DNA of 58,355 nucleotides from positions 1-58,355 of the forward strand of contig NZ_JADPSA010000009.1 in NCBI RefSeq assembly GCF_017347085.1, read 5' to 3'. Origin of the DNA: Nesterenkonia sp. E16_10 (GTDB lineage Bacteria > Actinomycetota > Actinomycetes > Actinomycetales > Micrococcaceae). Made by a program: the position numbers and the translations under genes. The notes under the pieces were generated by a model. That model worked only from the letters and a program-made list of their open reading frames with translations. It made no database searches and was not told where the DNA came from. Of the stretch, positions 32,672 through 42,654 are shown piece after piece (position 1 is the stretch's first letter; each line of letters opens with the position of its first letter).

Positions 32672-34291
32672 CTAGAACACCATGTCGAAGGCGATCGGAC
32701 CCAGGAGCACGGTGAAGATCGTGATCAGGATGATTCCGACGACGTTGAGCACGAGGCCGCCGCGGACCATCTCGGTGATCTTCACATAGCCGGTGGCGTA
32801 GACGATCGCGTTCGGCGGGGTGCCCACCGGGAGCATGAACGCGCAGGTCGCGGCCAGCGCGGCCGGGATCAGCAGCGTGATCGGGTCCACCCCGATGCCC
32901 ACCGCGACGCCGCCGAGGATCGGGATGAAGGTGGCAGCGGTGGCGGTGTTGCTGGTGATCTCGGTCAGGAGCAGCACGATGGTGACCACCACGGCCAGCA
33001 GCAGCACGATCGGCAGCGCGCCGAGGCCGCTGACCTGTTCACCGAACCAGGCGTCCAGACCGGTGCTGGCCACGGCCGCGGCGAGCGAGAGGCCGCCGCC
33101 GAAGAGCAGCAGCACGCCCCAGGGGAGGCCCTCCTCGGCGTCCTTCCACTGCAGCGTCATGTTCCCGCGCTTGTCGCCGGGGATCAGGAAGAGCAGGATG
33201 CCTGCACCGATGGCGATCACGGTGTCGTCGAAGAGCTCCAGCCAAGGCAGCTGTTCACCGATGTCACCGATGCCCGAGAGCACTCCGGGCACGATCCAGC
33301 AGAAGGCTGCGAGCACGAAGACGCCCAGCACGACCTTCTCCCCCTGGCTCATCGGCCCCAGGGCGGCGACCTCGTCATTGATCAGCTTCTTGCCGCCGGG
33401 GATCTCCGGGAGCTGGAAGCGGAACATCACTCGGGTGATCAGCAGCCAGGAGAGCCCGATGAACACGACCACGATCGGCACCCCGAGGATCATCCACTGG
33501 GCGAACCCGACGGTCTGGCCGAGCTCCTCACTGATATAGCCGGCCACGATGGCGTTGGGCGGGGAGCCCAGCAGCGTGCCGAGCCCGCCGATGGTGGCGG
33601 CCCAGGCGATGGCCAGCACCAGGGCGACGCCGAAGACCCGCACCTCGCGGTCCTCGATGACGTCACTGATCGCTTTGCCCGAGCGGATCTGCTCGGTCAT
33701 GGACGCGCTCTCGGCGCTGGTGCCGGTGTTGCGGCTGTTCTCCACCACCAGGGTCAGCACGCTGAGACCGATGGGCAGCATCATCAGGGTGGTCGCGGTG
33801 TTGGAGACCCACATGGAGAGGAACGCGGTGGCGATCATCATCCCGAGGATGATCTGCCGGGGGTGCGTGCCGACCCGTTGCAGGGTCAGCAGCGCGATCC
33901 GGCGGTGCAGGTTCCACTTCTGCATCGCAATCGCGATCAGGAAGCCGCCGAGGAACAGGAACACGATCGGGTTCGCGTAGGGCGCGGTGACCTCGGCGAT
34001 CTCCAGCGCGGTGAGCACCGGGAAGAGCACGATCGGCAGCAGCGAGGTGACCGAGAGCGGCATCGATTCGGTCATCCACCACACGGCCATCAGCACCGCG
34101 ACCCCGGCCACCAGGCGCGCGTCGGCGGACATGTCTGCAGCCCCGAGCAGTGCCCAGACCAGGATGGCCAGCGCGATCCCAAGCCCTCGGAAGGCCCAGG
34201 TCTTCGCCGGCGGGCGGGTGGGGCCTTCGGTGTCGATGACGTCTTCGCGCCGGGCCTGATCTGGCGCCGCGTCCCCGGACTGATCACTCAT
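32672..34291 (-). CDS. DASS-family sodium:dicarboxylate/anion symporter (SLC13/CitT type)
   Basis: 539 residues and about twelve TM segments. Family features: MWVSNTATTLMMLPIGLSVL (first Ser-Asn-Thr motif, about 155-175), LGTLLGSPPNAIVAGYI (about 250-265) and LPVGTPPNAIVYATGYVK near the C-terminus (second SNT-like loop region), with TEITSNTATAATFIPIL before it. It probably takes up succinate, malate, fumarate or related anions with Na+. ATG 34291 has AAGGGGGAGCAG upstream. It lies 84 nt before the ThrE gene on the same strand. Confidence 0.92.
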   Translation of the reverse strand: MSDQSGDAAPDQARREDVIDTEGPTRPPAKTWAFRGLGIALAILVWALLGAADMSADARLVAGVAVLMAVWWMTESMPLSVTSLLPIVLFPVLTALEIAEVTAPYANPIVFLFLGGFLIAIAMQKWNLHRRIALLTLQRVGTHPRQIILGMMIATAFLSMWVSNTATTLMMLPIGLSVLTLVVENSRNTGTSAESASMTEQIRSGKAISDVIEDREVRVFGVALVLAIAWAATIGGLGTLLGSPPNAIVAGYISEELGQTVGFAQWMILGVPIVVVFIGLSWLLITRVMFRFQLPEIPGGKKLINDEVAALGPMSQGEKVVLGVFVLAAFCWIVPGVLSGIGDIGEQLPWLELFDDTVIAIGAGILLFLIPGDKRGNMTLQWKDAEEGLPWGVLLLFGGGLSLAAAVASTGLDAWFGEQVSGLGALPIVLLLAVVVTIVLLLTEITSNTATAATFIPILGGVAVGIGVDPITLLIPAALAATCAFMLPVGTPPNAIVYATGYVKITEMVRGGLVLNVVGIILITIFTVLLGPIAFDMVF

Positions 34292-34552
34292 AGCTGCTCC
34301 CCCTTGTTCCGGGACCGTCCGCCGAATGGAGTGACGCGTCTCACGTGTGGATCATAACCTAGGGCACCCCCGTGGGGCTGACCAGGGCACCGGACCCGGA
34401 ACACCCTGCGCAGCACCAGGTCCGCGGGGTGCTGCGGTGCAGCCCGGCGGGCGAGGTTGCGTATGCTTGTCCCCGATGTTCTGGCAGCCGCCTGTGCATT
34501 CGTCGCGGCGGGCTGTTGGCTCTGTTCGCTGAGCCAAGGACGCGTGAGACAG

Positions 34553-36166
34553 ATGAACAGCCAGGACAAGGCACCCCGAACGGTGCCAGACGCCGAGCGA
34601 AACGGTGTGAGACGGACCCCGCCCCGCTCGCGCCCCAGCGGTGTCTTCATGATCTCCATGGCGGCGCTGCTGAGCTTCGTGCTCTGGGCGGCGCTCGCGC
34701 CGGAGAACCTGAACCTGGTGATGACGGCGGCGTCGACCTGGTCCTCGCAGAACATCGGCTGGGCCTACCTGGTGGTCACCGCGGGCTGCATCGCCCTGAT
34801 GGTCTATCTCGGACTGAGCAGGTTCGGCAAGATCCGGCTCGGCGAGGATCATGACCGCCCGGAGTTCAGCAACTGGTCCTGGATCGCGATGATCTGCGGC
34901 ACCGTGATGGGCATCGGGCTGATCAGCTACGGCGCAGCCGAACCGATGAGCCATTTCATGGTGCCCCCGCATGGCCTCGCCGAGCCTGAGACCATGGACG
35001 CCGCGGTGCGCGCGATGCAGTTCTCCTACTTCAACTGGGGCCCCAATGCCTGGGCGCTGTTCGGCGTCTTCGGGCTGGCCATCGCCTACTCCACCCACCG
35101 GCGTCACAACACCGGGCTGATCTCCCCGATGCTGCGCCCGGTGCTGGGCAAGAGCATGGATGGCTGGGCGGGCCAGCTGATCGACATCTTCACCATCATC
35201 GCCACACTCTTCGGCACCACCACCTCGCTGGGACTCGGCGCGGCGCAGATCGCCGAGGGGGTCAACAGCCTCACCGGGATCCCCTCGGACCTCTTCGTGC
35301 AGGTCATCATCATCGCGGGGATCACCGTGGTCTTCACCCTCTCCGCGATGTCCGGGGTCACCCGCGGCATCAAATGGATCAGCAAGACCACCATGCTCGC
35401 CGCCGCGGCGCTGGGGCTGTTCGTGCTGGTGGTGGGCCCGACCGGCTTCATCAGCAACCTGTACTTCCGCTCCATGGGACAGTTCCTCGCGGAGTTCCCG
35501 ATGGTCGCGCTGCTGACCCCGGGCACCCCGGAGGACCTGCAGTGGATGCAGTGGTGGACCTACTTCATGATGGCCTGGTGGTTGAGCTGGGGCGCCTTCG
35601 TCGGCATCTTCCTGGCGAAGATCTCCAAGGGGCGCACCATCCGGGAGTTCGTGGTCGCGGTGCTCGGCGTGCCGACTCTGGTCTTCAGCCTCTGGTTCAC
35701 GATCTTCGGCGGCTCCGCGATCCACCTCGACATGTTCTCCGGCACCAGCATCGGCGAGGCCACCTTGGAGGACACCAACGTGACCTTCTTCGCGCTGCTC
35801 GACGCGCTGCCGCTCACGGCCATCACCTCGGTGCTCACCGTGGCCATGGTGGTGCTGTTCTTCGTCTCCAGCGCGGACTCGAACACCTTCGTGCTCAGCG
35901 TGCTCTCCTCGCGCGGATCGATGTACCCGAGCCGACCCATGCTGGGCGTCTGGGGCCTGCTCACCGGGCTCTGCGCCATCGTCCTGCTGATCGCCGGCGG
36001 TCTGCAGGCGCTGCAGCAGACCGCGCTGCTCTCTGCGGTCCCGTTCACCATCATCGCCACCCTGCTCGGGATCTCGCTGGTCAAGGAGCTGCGCCGGGAT
36101 GCGCGCTTCGACCGGCGCACCGGGCCCCGCCGACCGGTCGACGCCGAGCCGCACACCGTGAGCTGA
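34553..36166 (+). CDS. BCCT-family betaine/carnitine/choline-type transporter
   Basis: 537 residues. Twelve TM segments with the BCCT core: MGIGLISYGAAEPMSHF (glycine-rich TM3 stretch, about 117-135), GTTTSLGLGAAQIAEGVNSL, and the Trp-rich TM8 WWTYFMMAWWLSWGAFVGIFLAKISKGRTIREF (about 342-375), which forms the aromatic cage for trimethylammonium or similar groups. It takes up osmolytes such as glycine betaine, or a guanidino/quaternary amine nutrient. Start at ATG 34553 (AAGGA at 34537). It is followed 30 nt later by a ureohydrolase, suggesting a nutrient rather than a purely osmotic role. Confidence 0.92.
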   Translation: MNSQDKAPRTVPDAERNGVRRTPPRSRPSGVFMISMAALLSFVLWAALAPENLNLVMTAASTWSSQNIGWAYLVVTAGCIALMVYLGLSRFGKIRLGEDHDRPEFSNWSWIAMICGTVMGIGLISYGAAEPMSHFMVPPHGLAEPETMDAAVRAMQFSYFNWGPNAWALFGVFGLAIAYSTHRRHNTGLISPMLRPVLGKSMDGWAGQLIDIFTIIATLFGTTTSLGLGAAQIAEGVNSLTGIPSDLFVQVIIIAGITVVFTLSAMSGVTRGIKWISKTTMLAAAALGLFVLVVGPTGFISNLYFRSMGQFLAEFPMVALLTPGTPEDLQWMQWWTYFMMAWWLSWGAFVGIFLAKISKGRTIREFVVAVLGVPTLVFSLWFTIFGGSAIHLDMFSGTSIGEATLEDTNVTFFALLDALPLTAITSVLTVAMVVLFFVSSADSNTFVLSVLSSRGSMYPSRPMLGVWGLLTGLCAIVLLIAGGLQALQQTALLSAVPFTIIATLLGISLVKELRRDARFDRRTGPRRPVDAEPHTVS

Positions 36167-36196
36167 TCCCGCCATCTGGACCTGCTCTGCGCAACA

Positions 36197-37204
36197 ATGA
36201 GTCGTATGAGCCCCCACGACGCCTCCGCAGAACACCCGCAGGACCCACCCCAGACACCGGTGGGACCCCGGGACAGCTCCCGCACGCCGCGCTTCGCCGG
36301 GCCCGCCAGCTTCGCGCTGCTGCCGCTTCTGGAGACCGTGGGCACAGCTGACATCGCGGTGGCCGGGGTGCCCTTCGACTCCGGGGTGAGCTACCGGCCC
36401 GGCGCCCGGTTCGGGCCGGCGCATGTGCGCGAGTCCTCCCGGCTGCTGCGCCCCTACAACCCCGCCCAGGACATCTCACCCTTCGCGGTGCAGCAGGTGG
36501 CCGATGCCGGGGACATCGTCGCGAACCCCTTCGACCTGGACCAGGCGATGGAGCAGGTCTATCAGGGCGCCAAGGAGCTGCTGACCCGCGCGGGCAGGCT
36601 CGCGGTGATCGGCGGGGACCATACGATCGCCTATCCGCTGCTGCGCGCCGCCGCGGAGCAGCACGGCCCGGTGGCGGTGCTGCACGCGGACGCGCATCTG
36701 GACACCTGGGACACCTATTTCGGAGTTCCGCTCACCCATGGCACCCCGTTCCGACGAGCCTCGGAGGACGGGTTCATCGATCTCACCGCGAGCGCGCATC
36801 TGGGCATCCGCGGACCGCTCTACGGCAAGAGCGATCTCACCGAGGACGCGCAGCTGGGGTTCCAGATCACCAGCAGCGAGTTCATCGAAGAACACGGTGT
36901 GGCCGCAGCGATCACCCGGCTCAAGCAGCGCCTGGCCGGGAAGCCGGTCTACATCTCGGTGGACATCGACGTGCTGGACCCGGCCCACGCCCCCGGCACC
37001 GGCACCCCGGAGGCCGGTGGGCTGACCAGCCGAGAGCTGCTGCGGATCATCCGCGCCCTGAGCGATCAGCAGATCGTCGGCGTGGACGTCGTCGAGGTCG
37101 CCCCCGCCTATGACCACGCGCAGCTGACCGGGATCGCGGCCGCGCACGTGCTCTACGAGCTGATCTCCGCCATGGGCGCTGAGCAGGCCCGGCCGACGCG
37201 CTGA
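36197..37204 (+). CDS. Ureohydrolase: agmatinase or guanidinobutyrase
   Basis: 335 residues. The dinuclear Mn site is complete: GGDHTI (His142), LHADAHLD (Asp165, His167, Asp169) and [23 protein letters not shown] near 250-270. It splits a guanidino compound to an amine and urea. Agmatinase, guanidinobutyrase and guanidinopropionase share these motifs, so the substrate is open. It lies 30 nt downstream of the BCCT transporter on the same strand and is probably cotranscribed, so the transporter may import its substrate. A second ATG sits three codons inside (36206). Confidence 0.88.
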   Translation: MSRMSPHDASAEHPQDPPQTPVGPRDSSRTPRFAGPASFALLPLLETVGTADIAVAGVPFDSGVSYRPGARFGPAHVRESSRLLRPYNPAQDISPFAVQQVADAGDIVANPFDLDQAMEQVYQGAKELLTRAGRLAVIGGDHTIAYPLLRAAAEQHGPVAVLHADAHLDTWDTYFGVPLTHGTPFRRASEDGFIDLTASAHLGIRGPLYGKSDLTEDAQLGFQITSSEFIEEHGVAAAITRLKQRLAGKPVYISVDIDVLDPAHAPGTGTPEAGGLTSRELLRIIRALSDQQIVGVDVVEVAPAYDHAQLTGIAAAHVLYELISAMGAEQARPTR

Positions 37205-37249
37205 GCGCGCGGCCGGACCTGCTCAGGCAGGAAGGGCCGGCAGCTGCGC

Positions 37250-39124
37250 TCAGGGCGTCAGGCGCCGCCGCAGCTCTTCGCTCTGGGCCGCGATGGACTC
37301 CGGCAGCGAGTCACCGAACTGCGCGAACCACTCGTCGATGCCATCGAGCTCGGTGAGCCACTCCTCGCGGTCCACGGTGATCGAGTCCGCCAGCGCCTCC
37401 GGGGTGATCTCCAGTCCGCTCAGGTCCAGGCCGTCCATCGTGGGGGTGAAGCCGATCGGGGTCTCCACCGCCTTGCCGCCGCCTTCGAGGCGTTCGGTGA
37501 CCCACTTGAGCACCCGCGAGTTCTCGGAGAAGCCGGGCCAGGAGATCTTCCCGTCGCGACCCCTGCGGAACCAGTTGACCAGGAAGATCTCGGGCAGCTT
37601 GGACTGGTCCGCCTGCCCGGAGACCTCCACCCAGTGCTTCAGGTAGTCCCCGGCGTCGTAGCCGATGAACGGCAGCATCGCCATCGGGTCCCGCCGCACA
37701 TTGCCCACCGCACCCTCTGCCGCCGCGGTGGTCTCCGAGGAGAGCGTGGCGCCGAAGAAGATCCCGTGGTTCCAGTCCCGGGCCTGGGTGACCAGCGGGA
37801 CCGTGGTCTTGCGCCGTCCGCCGAAGAGGATCGCGTCCAGCTTGACCCCGTTGGGCTCGGAGTACTCCGGGGCGAGCATGTCGGTCTGATCGATCGGGGT
37901 GCAGAACCGGGCGTTGGGGTGGGCGGCCGGCTGCTCTGAGTCCGGCGTCCAGTCCTCTCCGCGCCAGTCGGTCAGATGAGCCGGGGTCTCTTCGGTCATG
38001 CCCTCCCACCAGACGCCGCCGTCGTCGGTGAGCGCGCAGTTGGTGAACACCGAGTTGCCCTTGGCGATGGCGCGCATCGCGTTGGCGTTGGTGTGCCATC
38101 CGGTGCCCGGGGCGACCCCGAAGTAGCCGGACTCCGGGTTGACCACCCGGAGCTCGCCGTCGTGACCCGGTCGGATCCAGGTGATGTCATCCCCCAGGGT
38201 CTCGGCCTTCCACCCCTGGAGGGTGGGGTCGATCAGCGCCAGGTTGGTCTTGCCGCAGGCCGAGGGGAAGGCCCCGGAGATGAAGTAGCTGCGGTTGGCG
38301 GGGCTGGTGAGCTTGAGGATCAGCATGTGCTCGGCGAGCCAGCCCTCGTCCCGGGCCATCACCGAGGCGATGCGCAGCGCGTAGCATTTCTTGCCCAGCA
38401 GCGCGTTGCCGCCGTAGCCGGAGCCGTAGGACCAGATCTCTCGGGTCTCCGGGTAGTGCACGATGTACTTCTCCTCGTTGCACGGCCAGGGGACGTCTTG
38501 CTGGCCCGGCTCCAAGGGTGCACCCACGGAGTGGACCGCCGGCACGAAGAACGCGTCCAGCGCCTCGATCTTGCGCAGCACATCGGTGCCGATCCGGGCC
38601 ATGATCCGCATGCTGGTGACCACGTAGGCGGAGTCGGTGATCTCCACACCGAACTTGGGATCCTCGGCGTCGAGATGGCCCATCACGAACGGGATCACGT
38701 ACATGGTGCGCCCGCGCATCGCCCCGTCGAAGACGCCGCGCAGGGTCTCGCGCATCTGCGCCGGGTCGACCCAGTTGTTCGTGAAGCCGGCATCACGCTC
38801 GTTCTCCGAGCAGATGAACGTGCGGGACTCCACCCGGGCCACATCGGCGGGATCGGAGAACGCGGCGAAGGAGTTGGGGAAGTCTGGGCTGGTGAGCCGG
38901 GTGAATGTTCCGGAGTCGACCAGTTCGTCGGTGAGTGCGCGGTGCTCGGTCTCGGATCCGTCCACCCAGTGGATCCGGTCGGGCTGAGTCAGGGCTGCGA
39001 TCTCCTGGACGAAGTTCAGCAGCGGGGTATGGGTCGTGGGAGCCTCGGCCGTGATCGCAGGATCTTTGGTCCCTGATCCAGTCGATCCACTCGCACCGGG
39101 CGCCGTTGCAACTGTGTTGACCAT
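37250..39124 (-). CDS. pckG: Phosphoenolpyruvate carboxykinase (GTP)
   Basis: 624 residues from ATG 39124 (GGAGGG upstream). GTP-type features: [22 protein letters not shown] (about 233-254) and the kinase-1a loop [12 protein letters not shown] with the reactive Cys290. The metal/kinase-2 region GDDITWIRP, and [26 protein letters not shown] near the C-terminus, are also present. It converts oxaloacetate to PEP, the first step of gluconeogenesis. Monocistronic; convergent with the ureohydrolase. The 5' region holds an 18-bp palindrome and a small hairpin. Confidence 0.97.
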   Translation of the reverse strand: MVNTVATAPGASGSTGSGTKDPAITAEAPTTHTPLLNFVQEIAALTQPDRIHWVDGSETEHRALTDELVDSGTFTRLTSPDFPNSFAAFSDPADVARVESRTFICSENERDAGFTNNWVDPAQMRETLRGVFDGAMRGRTMYVIPFVMGHLDAEDPKFGVEITDSAYVVTSMRIMARIGTDVLRKIEALDAFFVPAVHSVGAPLEPGQQDVPWPCNEEKYIVHYPETREIWSYGSGYGGNALLGKKCYALRIASVMARDEGWLAEHMLILKLTSPANRSYFISGAFPSACGKTNLALIDPTLQGWKAETLGDDITWIRPGHDGELRVVNPESGYFGVAPGTGWHTNANAMRAIAKGNSVFTNCALTDDGGVWWEGMTEETPAHLTDWRGEDWTPDSEQPAAHPNARFCTPIDQTDMLAPEYSEPNGVKLDAILFGGRRKTTVPLVTQARDWNHGIFFGATLSSETTAAAEGAVGNVRRDPMAMLPFIGYDAGDYLKHWVEVSGQADQSKLPEIFLVNWFRRGRDGKISWPGFSENSRVLKWVTERLEGGGKAVETPIGFTPTMDGLDLSGLEITPEALADSITVDREEWLTELDGIDEWFAQFGDSLPESIAAQSEELRRRLTP

Positions 39125-39163
39125 TGTTTCCCTCCATTGGGTACAGGTTCGTTCTGACCCCCT

Positions 39164-39182
39164 CCTGGTTGGTGAGACCAGG
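39164..39182 (-). promoter_or_regulatory. Small hairpin in pckG 5' region
   Basis: CCTGGT and ACCAGG separated by 7 nt, 40 nt upstream of the pckG start. It could be a leader hairpin or a repressor site. Confidence 0.35.
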
Positions 39183-39217
39183 ACCCAAGGAAGTGGGACG
39201 GCGAGCATGTCCCGGGG

Positions 39218-39235
39218 CGCACAGCACTGTGCGCA
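39218..39235. promoter_or_regulatory. 18-bp palindrome upstream of pckG, operator candidate
   Basis: GCGCACAG-CA-CTGTGCGC, perfect 8-nt arms, about 95 nt upstream of the pckG start. The rest of the 329-base gap 39125-39453 holds the tRNA-Arg promoter and no gene. Confidence 0.5.
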
Positions 39236-39376
39236 TACATCCCTGCATCCCCGTCAGCACCGATGGGGACCAGCTACATACCACTGTAGCGTTCCCAGAT
39301 GACAGGGCTGTAAACGACGACGGCGCGGCCCACCTCCGCGCGGCGTCGCGGTCACGCCCGGTGCCCTGGGGTGGAT

Positions 39377-39405
39377 TTGTCGGCCCTGAAGGGTCCGTGT
39401 ATAGT
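39377..39405 (+). promoter_or_regulatory. tRNA-Arg promoter
   Basis: -35 TTGTCG (39377-39382), 17-nt spacer, -10 TATAGT (39400-39405); the tRNA begins 48 nt further on. Confidence 0.75.
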
Positions 39406-39453
39406 CTTCTAGGTCGCGATCGCTTGGCGGTCAGGCAGTGAAAAAGTGAATAT

Positions 39454-39530
<77 letters not shown>

Positions 39531-39545
39531 CAGAGCAACATGGAG

Positions 39546-39580
39546 AACCCCCTGGATCACCTGATTCAGGGGGTTTTCTT
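39546..39580 (+). terminator. Rho-independent terminator of tRNA-Arg
   Basis: AACCCCCTG (39546-39554) and CAGGGGGTT (39567-39575) form a 9-bp stem followed by TTCTT. Confidence 0.85.
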
Positions 39581-39717
39581 GTGTGCCCCAGACCTTGGTG
39601 CTCAGGCCTTGAGGTTCAGGCCCAGGAGCCCAGACCTTGAGGCTGCCGCCCGGGCTGGCTAGTCTCGCCCCAGGCCAACCGGAGTTGAACACCTCTCTGC
39701 AGGAACGAGGCTTCGCC

Positions 39718-40428
39718 ATGACTCCACCAGGACGAGGGTGGCTGGCCAATGGCCTGGCCGGTGTCCGCATCCTGGGCCACCTGGTGACCGGACCGTTGCT
39801 GCGCCGTCGCCGCATGAGCTGGGGAGCGACCGGCTCAGAGGTCGCGGCCGACTGGCCAGGCGGCGAGCTGATCCCGGACCCCGCCTGGACCGCCACCCAC
39901 GCGGTGACCGTCGCCGCGTCTCCGGAGCAGATCTGGCCCTGGTTGGCGCAGCTGGGTCAGGGCCGTGCCGGGTTCTACAGCTTTGAGCGGCTGGAGAATC
40001 TCTTCGGGTGTCAGATTCGCAATGTGGATCGAATCCTTCCGGAGCACCAGGACATCGCCGCCGCCGGAGAGGTTCGGCTGGCACCGCAGATGGCGATGCG
40101 GGTGGCCCGGGCCCAGGCCGCCGCGGACCTGGTGCTGGCCGCGGACTCCCCCGTCGACGACGCGCGACCCGGGGGCACAGCGGCCCCCGCGGGCGTCTGG
40201 TCCCTGCATCTGCGGCCGGCCCCAGACGGCGGAACCCGCCTGATCGAACGGCTCAGCTACGCCAGGCCGCATTCCACCCCGGAACGGATCTTCGGCTCAC
40301 GTCACCTGATCGAACCGATCAGCTTCGTGATGAGCAAGGAGATGCTGGGCAACATCAGGGATCTCGCGCAACGCCGAGCAATGGTCTCTCACTCCGGGAA
40401 GGATCACGTCCAGCCGACATTGGTCTGA
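39718..40428 (+). CDS. SRPBCC (START-like) family protein
   Basis: 236 residues from ATG 39718, with AGGAACGAGG upstream. The central part (THAVTVAASPEQIWPWLAQLGQGRAGFYSFERLENLFGC) is the typical beginning of actinobacterial polyketide-cyclase/SRPBCC proteins. It is followed by a Rossmann-free alpha/beta grip fold with a hydrophobic cavity and a C-terminal helix (SFVMSKEMLGNIRDLAQRR). Cytosolic; ligand unknown. It stands alone between tRNA-Arg and the DUF4389 gene. Confidence 0.8.
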   Translation: MTPPGRGWLANGLAGVRILGHLVTGPLLRRRRMSWGATGSEVAADWPGGELIPDPAWTATHAVTVAASPEQIWPWLAQLGQGRAGFYSFERLENLFGCQIRNVDRILPEHQDIAAAGEVRLAPQMAMRVARAQAAADLVLAADSPVDDARPGGTAAPAGVWSLHLRPAPDGGTRLIERLSYARPHSTPERIFGSRHLIEPISFVMSKEMLGNIRDLAQRRAMVSHSGKDHVQPTLV

Positions 40429-40505
40429 ACTGAAAGGTTCCCCCGGTCCGAGCCCCGCCCTACTCTTGGAAGACGATCTATCCACAGATCCAGCCAAGAG
40501 AGCCC

Positions 40506-41657
40506 GTGATGTCACAGACCTCTCCACCCAGCGCGCACCCGGATCCACCCACCTCCCCCAGGATGAGACCGGGACAGTGGGTCCTGCTGATCCTCGGCGT
40601 GCTGCTCGGGAATCTCGGAATCACGCTCCTGCTCGGCGCACTCTTCAGGGCTCTGATTCCAGACCCTGATGAATGGCGGCTCACGGAGCACCGGGAGGGG
40701 TCCGACTGGGTCGTGCAACAGGCCACCGAAGCCTGGGAATGGCTGCAGGACCTGATCCCCACACTGTTGATCGTCGGGACGATCGCGCTCCTCCTCGGAG
40801 TGGCTGGCGTGCTCCTCGGCGCGGCCGGACTCGGACGTGACATCGACCCGCTGCGAGCGGCCGCGGCCCCGGGTGCGTCCAGCACCCCGAGCACCCCCAC
40901 GGCTCCAACGCCCGCCGCCGACTATCCGGTCCGGCTGATCGGGTCCCTCGACGCGCCGCCCTCCCGTGCGCTCTGGCTGGTGAAATGGCTGTTGACGATC
41001 CCGCACTACCTCGTGCTTGCGCTGCTCTGGTCCGCGCTGATCACGATCACCGTCGCAGCCGGACTGGTGATCCTGTTCACCGGCCGGTACCCGCGGGCAT
41101 GGTTCTGCTTCAACGTGGGGGTGCTGCGCTGGTCCTGGCGCGTAGGATTCTACGGCTACGCCGCGCTGGCCACGGACCGATATCCCCCGTTCACCCTGGC
41201 CTCCGCGGATTACCCGGCGGATCTGAGCATCGCCTATCCGCAGCGGCTCTCCCACGGAATGGTGCTGGTGAAGTCCTGGCTGCTGGCGATTCCGCATCTG
41301 CTGCTGATCGGGATCTTCACCAGCCCTTCGGGCTCAGGATGGCAGGGCAGCTGGGACGACGCCGGCAACACGACCGGAGGCGGCGGGGGCTTCTCGCTGC
41401 TGGGCCTGCTGCTGCTGATCACCGCGATCATCCTGCTCTTCACCCGGCGCTATCCCACCGGGATCTTCGACTTCGTGATGGGACTGAACCGGTGGGTCAA
41501 CCGGGTCGGCGCCTACGTGCTGCTGATGCGAGACGAGTACCCGCCGTTCCGACTCGATCAGGGACCGGAAGAGCCGGGCCGCAGTCCGCTCCCCGACTCC
41601 GATCCGTCCAGGGACCGCCCCGGGGCCAGGCCTGCCCCTTGGTCGGACTGGGTTTAG
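40506..41657 (+). CDS. DUF4389 membrane protein (two DUF4389 repeats)
   Basis: 383 residues; GTG 40506 or ATG 40509 are both possible. TM segments lie at about 24-50 and 84-108, then two DUF4389 units. The first is DYPVRLIGSLDAPPSRALWLVKWLLTIPHYLVLALLW...RWSWRVGFYGYAALATDRYPPFTL; the second is YPADLSIAYPQRLSHGMVLVKSWLLAIPHLLLIGI...LNRWVNRVGAYVLLMRDEYPPFRL. The tail is Pro-rich and cytosolic. The family is common in actinobacteria, with no known function. The next gene starts 8 nt after its stop, so they are cotranscribed. Confidence 0.88.
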   Translation: MMSQTSPPSAHPDPPTSPRMRPGQWVLLILGVLLGNLGITLLLGALFRALIPDPDEWRLTEHREGSDWVVQQATEAWEWLQDLIPTLLIVGTIALLLGVAGVLLGAAGLGRDIDPLRAAAAPGASSTPSTPTAPTPAADYPVRLIGSLDAPPSRALWLVKWLLTIPHYLVLALLWSALITITVAAGLVILFTGRYPRAWFCFNVGVLRWSWRVGFYGYAALATDRYPPFTLASADYPADLSIAYPQRLSHGMVLVKSWLLAIPHLLLIGIFTSPSGSGWQGSWDDAGNTTGGGGGFSLLGLLLLITAIILLFTRRYPTGIFDFVMGLNRWVNRVGAYVLLMRDEYPPFRLDQGPEEPGRSPLPDSDPSRDRPGARPAPWSDWV

Positions 41658-41664
41658 GCCCCTG

Positions 41665-42651
41665 ATGAGAGCCTGGTGCGCCAGCTCGATCAGCTCCTCG
41701 CTGGAACGAGCCGAGATCCCGGTCCCCGCTCCGGAGCCGGACGAGCTGCTGGTGCGCGTGGAAGCCTGCGGGGTGTGCCGGACCGATCTGCACGTGATCG
41801 ATCATGAACTCCCGCCACGTCGGGCCGATGTGGTGCCCGGGCACCAGATCATCGGGATCGTGGAAGCTCGTGGAGCGGCGGTTCGGCGCGTCGAGCTCGG
41901 AGCGCGCGTCGGAGCCGCCTGGCTCCGACGCACCTGCGGCAGCTGCCGCTGGTGCCGGGCCGGCCGCGAGAACCTCTGCCCAGACTCCCTCTATACCGGG
42001 TGGGACGCCGACGGCGGCTTCGCCGACTACGTCACCGTCCCTGCCGCGTTCGCCTACCCGCTGGGAGAACGCATCGACCCCGTGCAGACGGCGCCGCTGC
42101 TCTGCGCCGGGATCATCGGATACCGGGCGCTGAGCCGCAGCATGCTCCCTCCCGGAGGCAGACTGGGCATCTACGGCTTCGGCTCCAGCGGGCATCTGAC
42201 CGCGCAGCTCGCGCTGGTCGCCGGGGCCCGCGTCTGCGTGATGACCCGCGGGGAGTCGAACCGCCGGCTCGCTCGCGGGCTCGACGTCGAATTCGTGGGC
42301 GATGCCTTCGCGGAGCCTCCCGCGCCGCTGGATGCGGCAATCATCTTCGCGCCTGCAGGAGAGCTGGTGCCAGCCGCGCTGAAGGCGACCAACCGGGGTG
42401 GCACCGTCACGATCGCGGGGATCCACATGAGCGACCTGCCCCCGATGCAGTATCAGGAAAGTCTCTTCTACGAGCGGGATCTCCGCACCGTCACGGCCAA
42501 TACCCGGGTGGACGGCTCCGAATTCCTGGGGCTGGCCGAGCGGCTCGGCATCCACGCCGAGGTCACGCCCTACCGGTTCGAGGCCCTCCCCGCGGCCCTG
42601 GAGGACCTGCGCCGTGGTCGCGCCTCGGGCTCGCTGGTGCTCGCCTTCTAG
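41665..42651 (+). CDS. Zinc-dependent alcohol dehydrogenase (AdhP-like)
   Basis: 328 residues. Catalytic zinc ligands Cys38 (GVCRTDLH), His60 and Cys150 (LLCAGIIGY), and structural zinc cysteines 91, 94, 97 and 105 (CGSCRWC...LC) are present. The Rossmann motif is YGFGSSGHLTAQLA. Unusually, the catalytic GHE is GHQ (Gln61). NAD(P)-dependent oxidation of an alcohol or reduction of an aldehyde is expected. It has no ribosome-binding site and lies 8 nt after DUF4389, so it is probably translated by coupling. Confidence 0.88.
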   Translation: MRAWCASSISSSLERAEIPVPAPEPDELLVRVEACGVCRTDLHVIDHELPPRRADVVPGHQIIGIVEARGAAVRRVELGARVGAAWLRRTCGSCRWCRAGRENLCPDSLYTGWDADGGFADYVTVPAAFAYPLGERIDPVQTAPLLCAGIIGYRALSRSMLPPGGRLGIYGFGSSGHLTAQLALVAGARVCVMTRGESNRRLARGLDVEFVGDAFAEPPAPLDAAIIFAPAGELVPAALKATNRGGTVTIAGIHMSDLPPMQYQESLFYERDLRTVTANTRVDGSEFLGLAERLGIHAEVTPYRFEALPAALEDLRRGRASGSLVLAF

Positions 42652-42654
42652 GTG

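Noticed and set aside
34352-36424. 690-codon minus-strand open frame antisense to the BCCT transporter
   Set aside because: Same GC-driven artefact (repetitive His/Gly/Glu), while the plus-strand transporter has clear family motifs.
39125-39250. Riboswitch in the pckG leader
   Set aside because: Only a small hairpin and a palindrome are present; no known riboswitch consensus core is recognisable.
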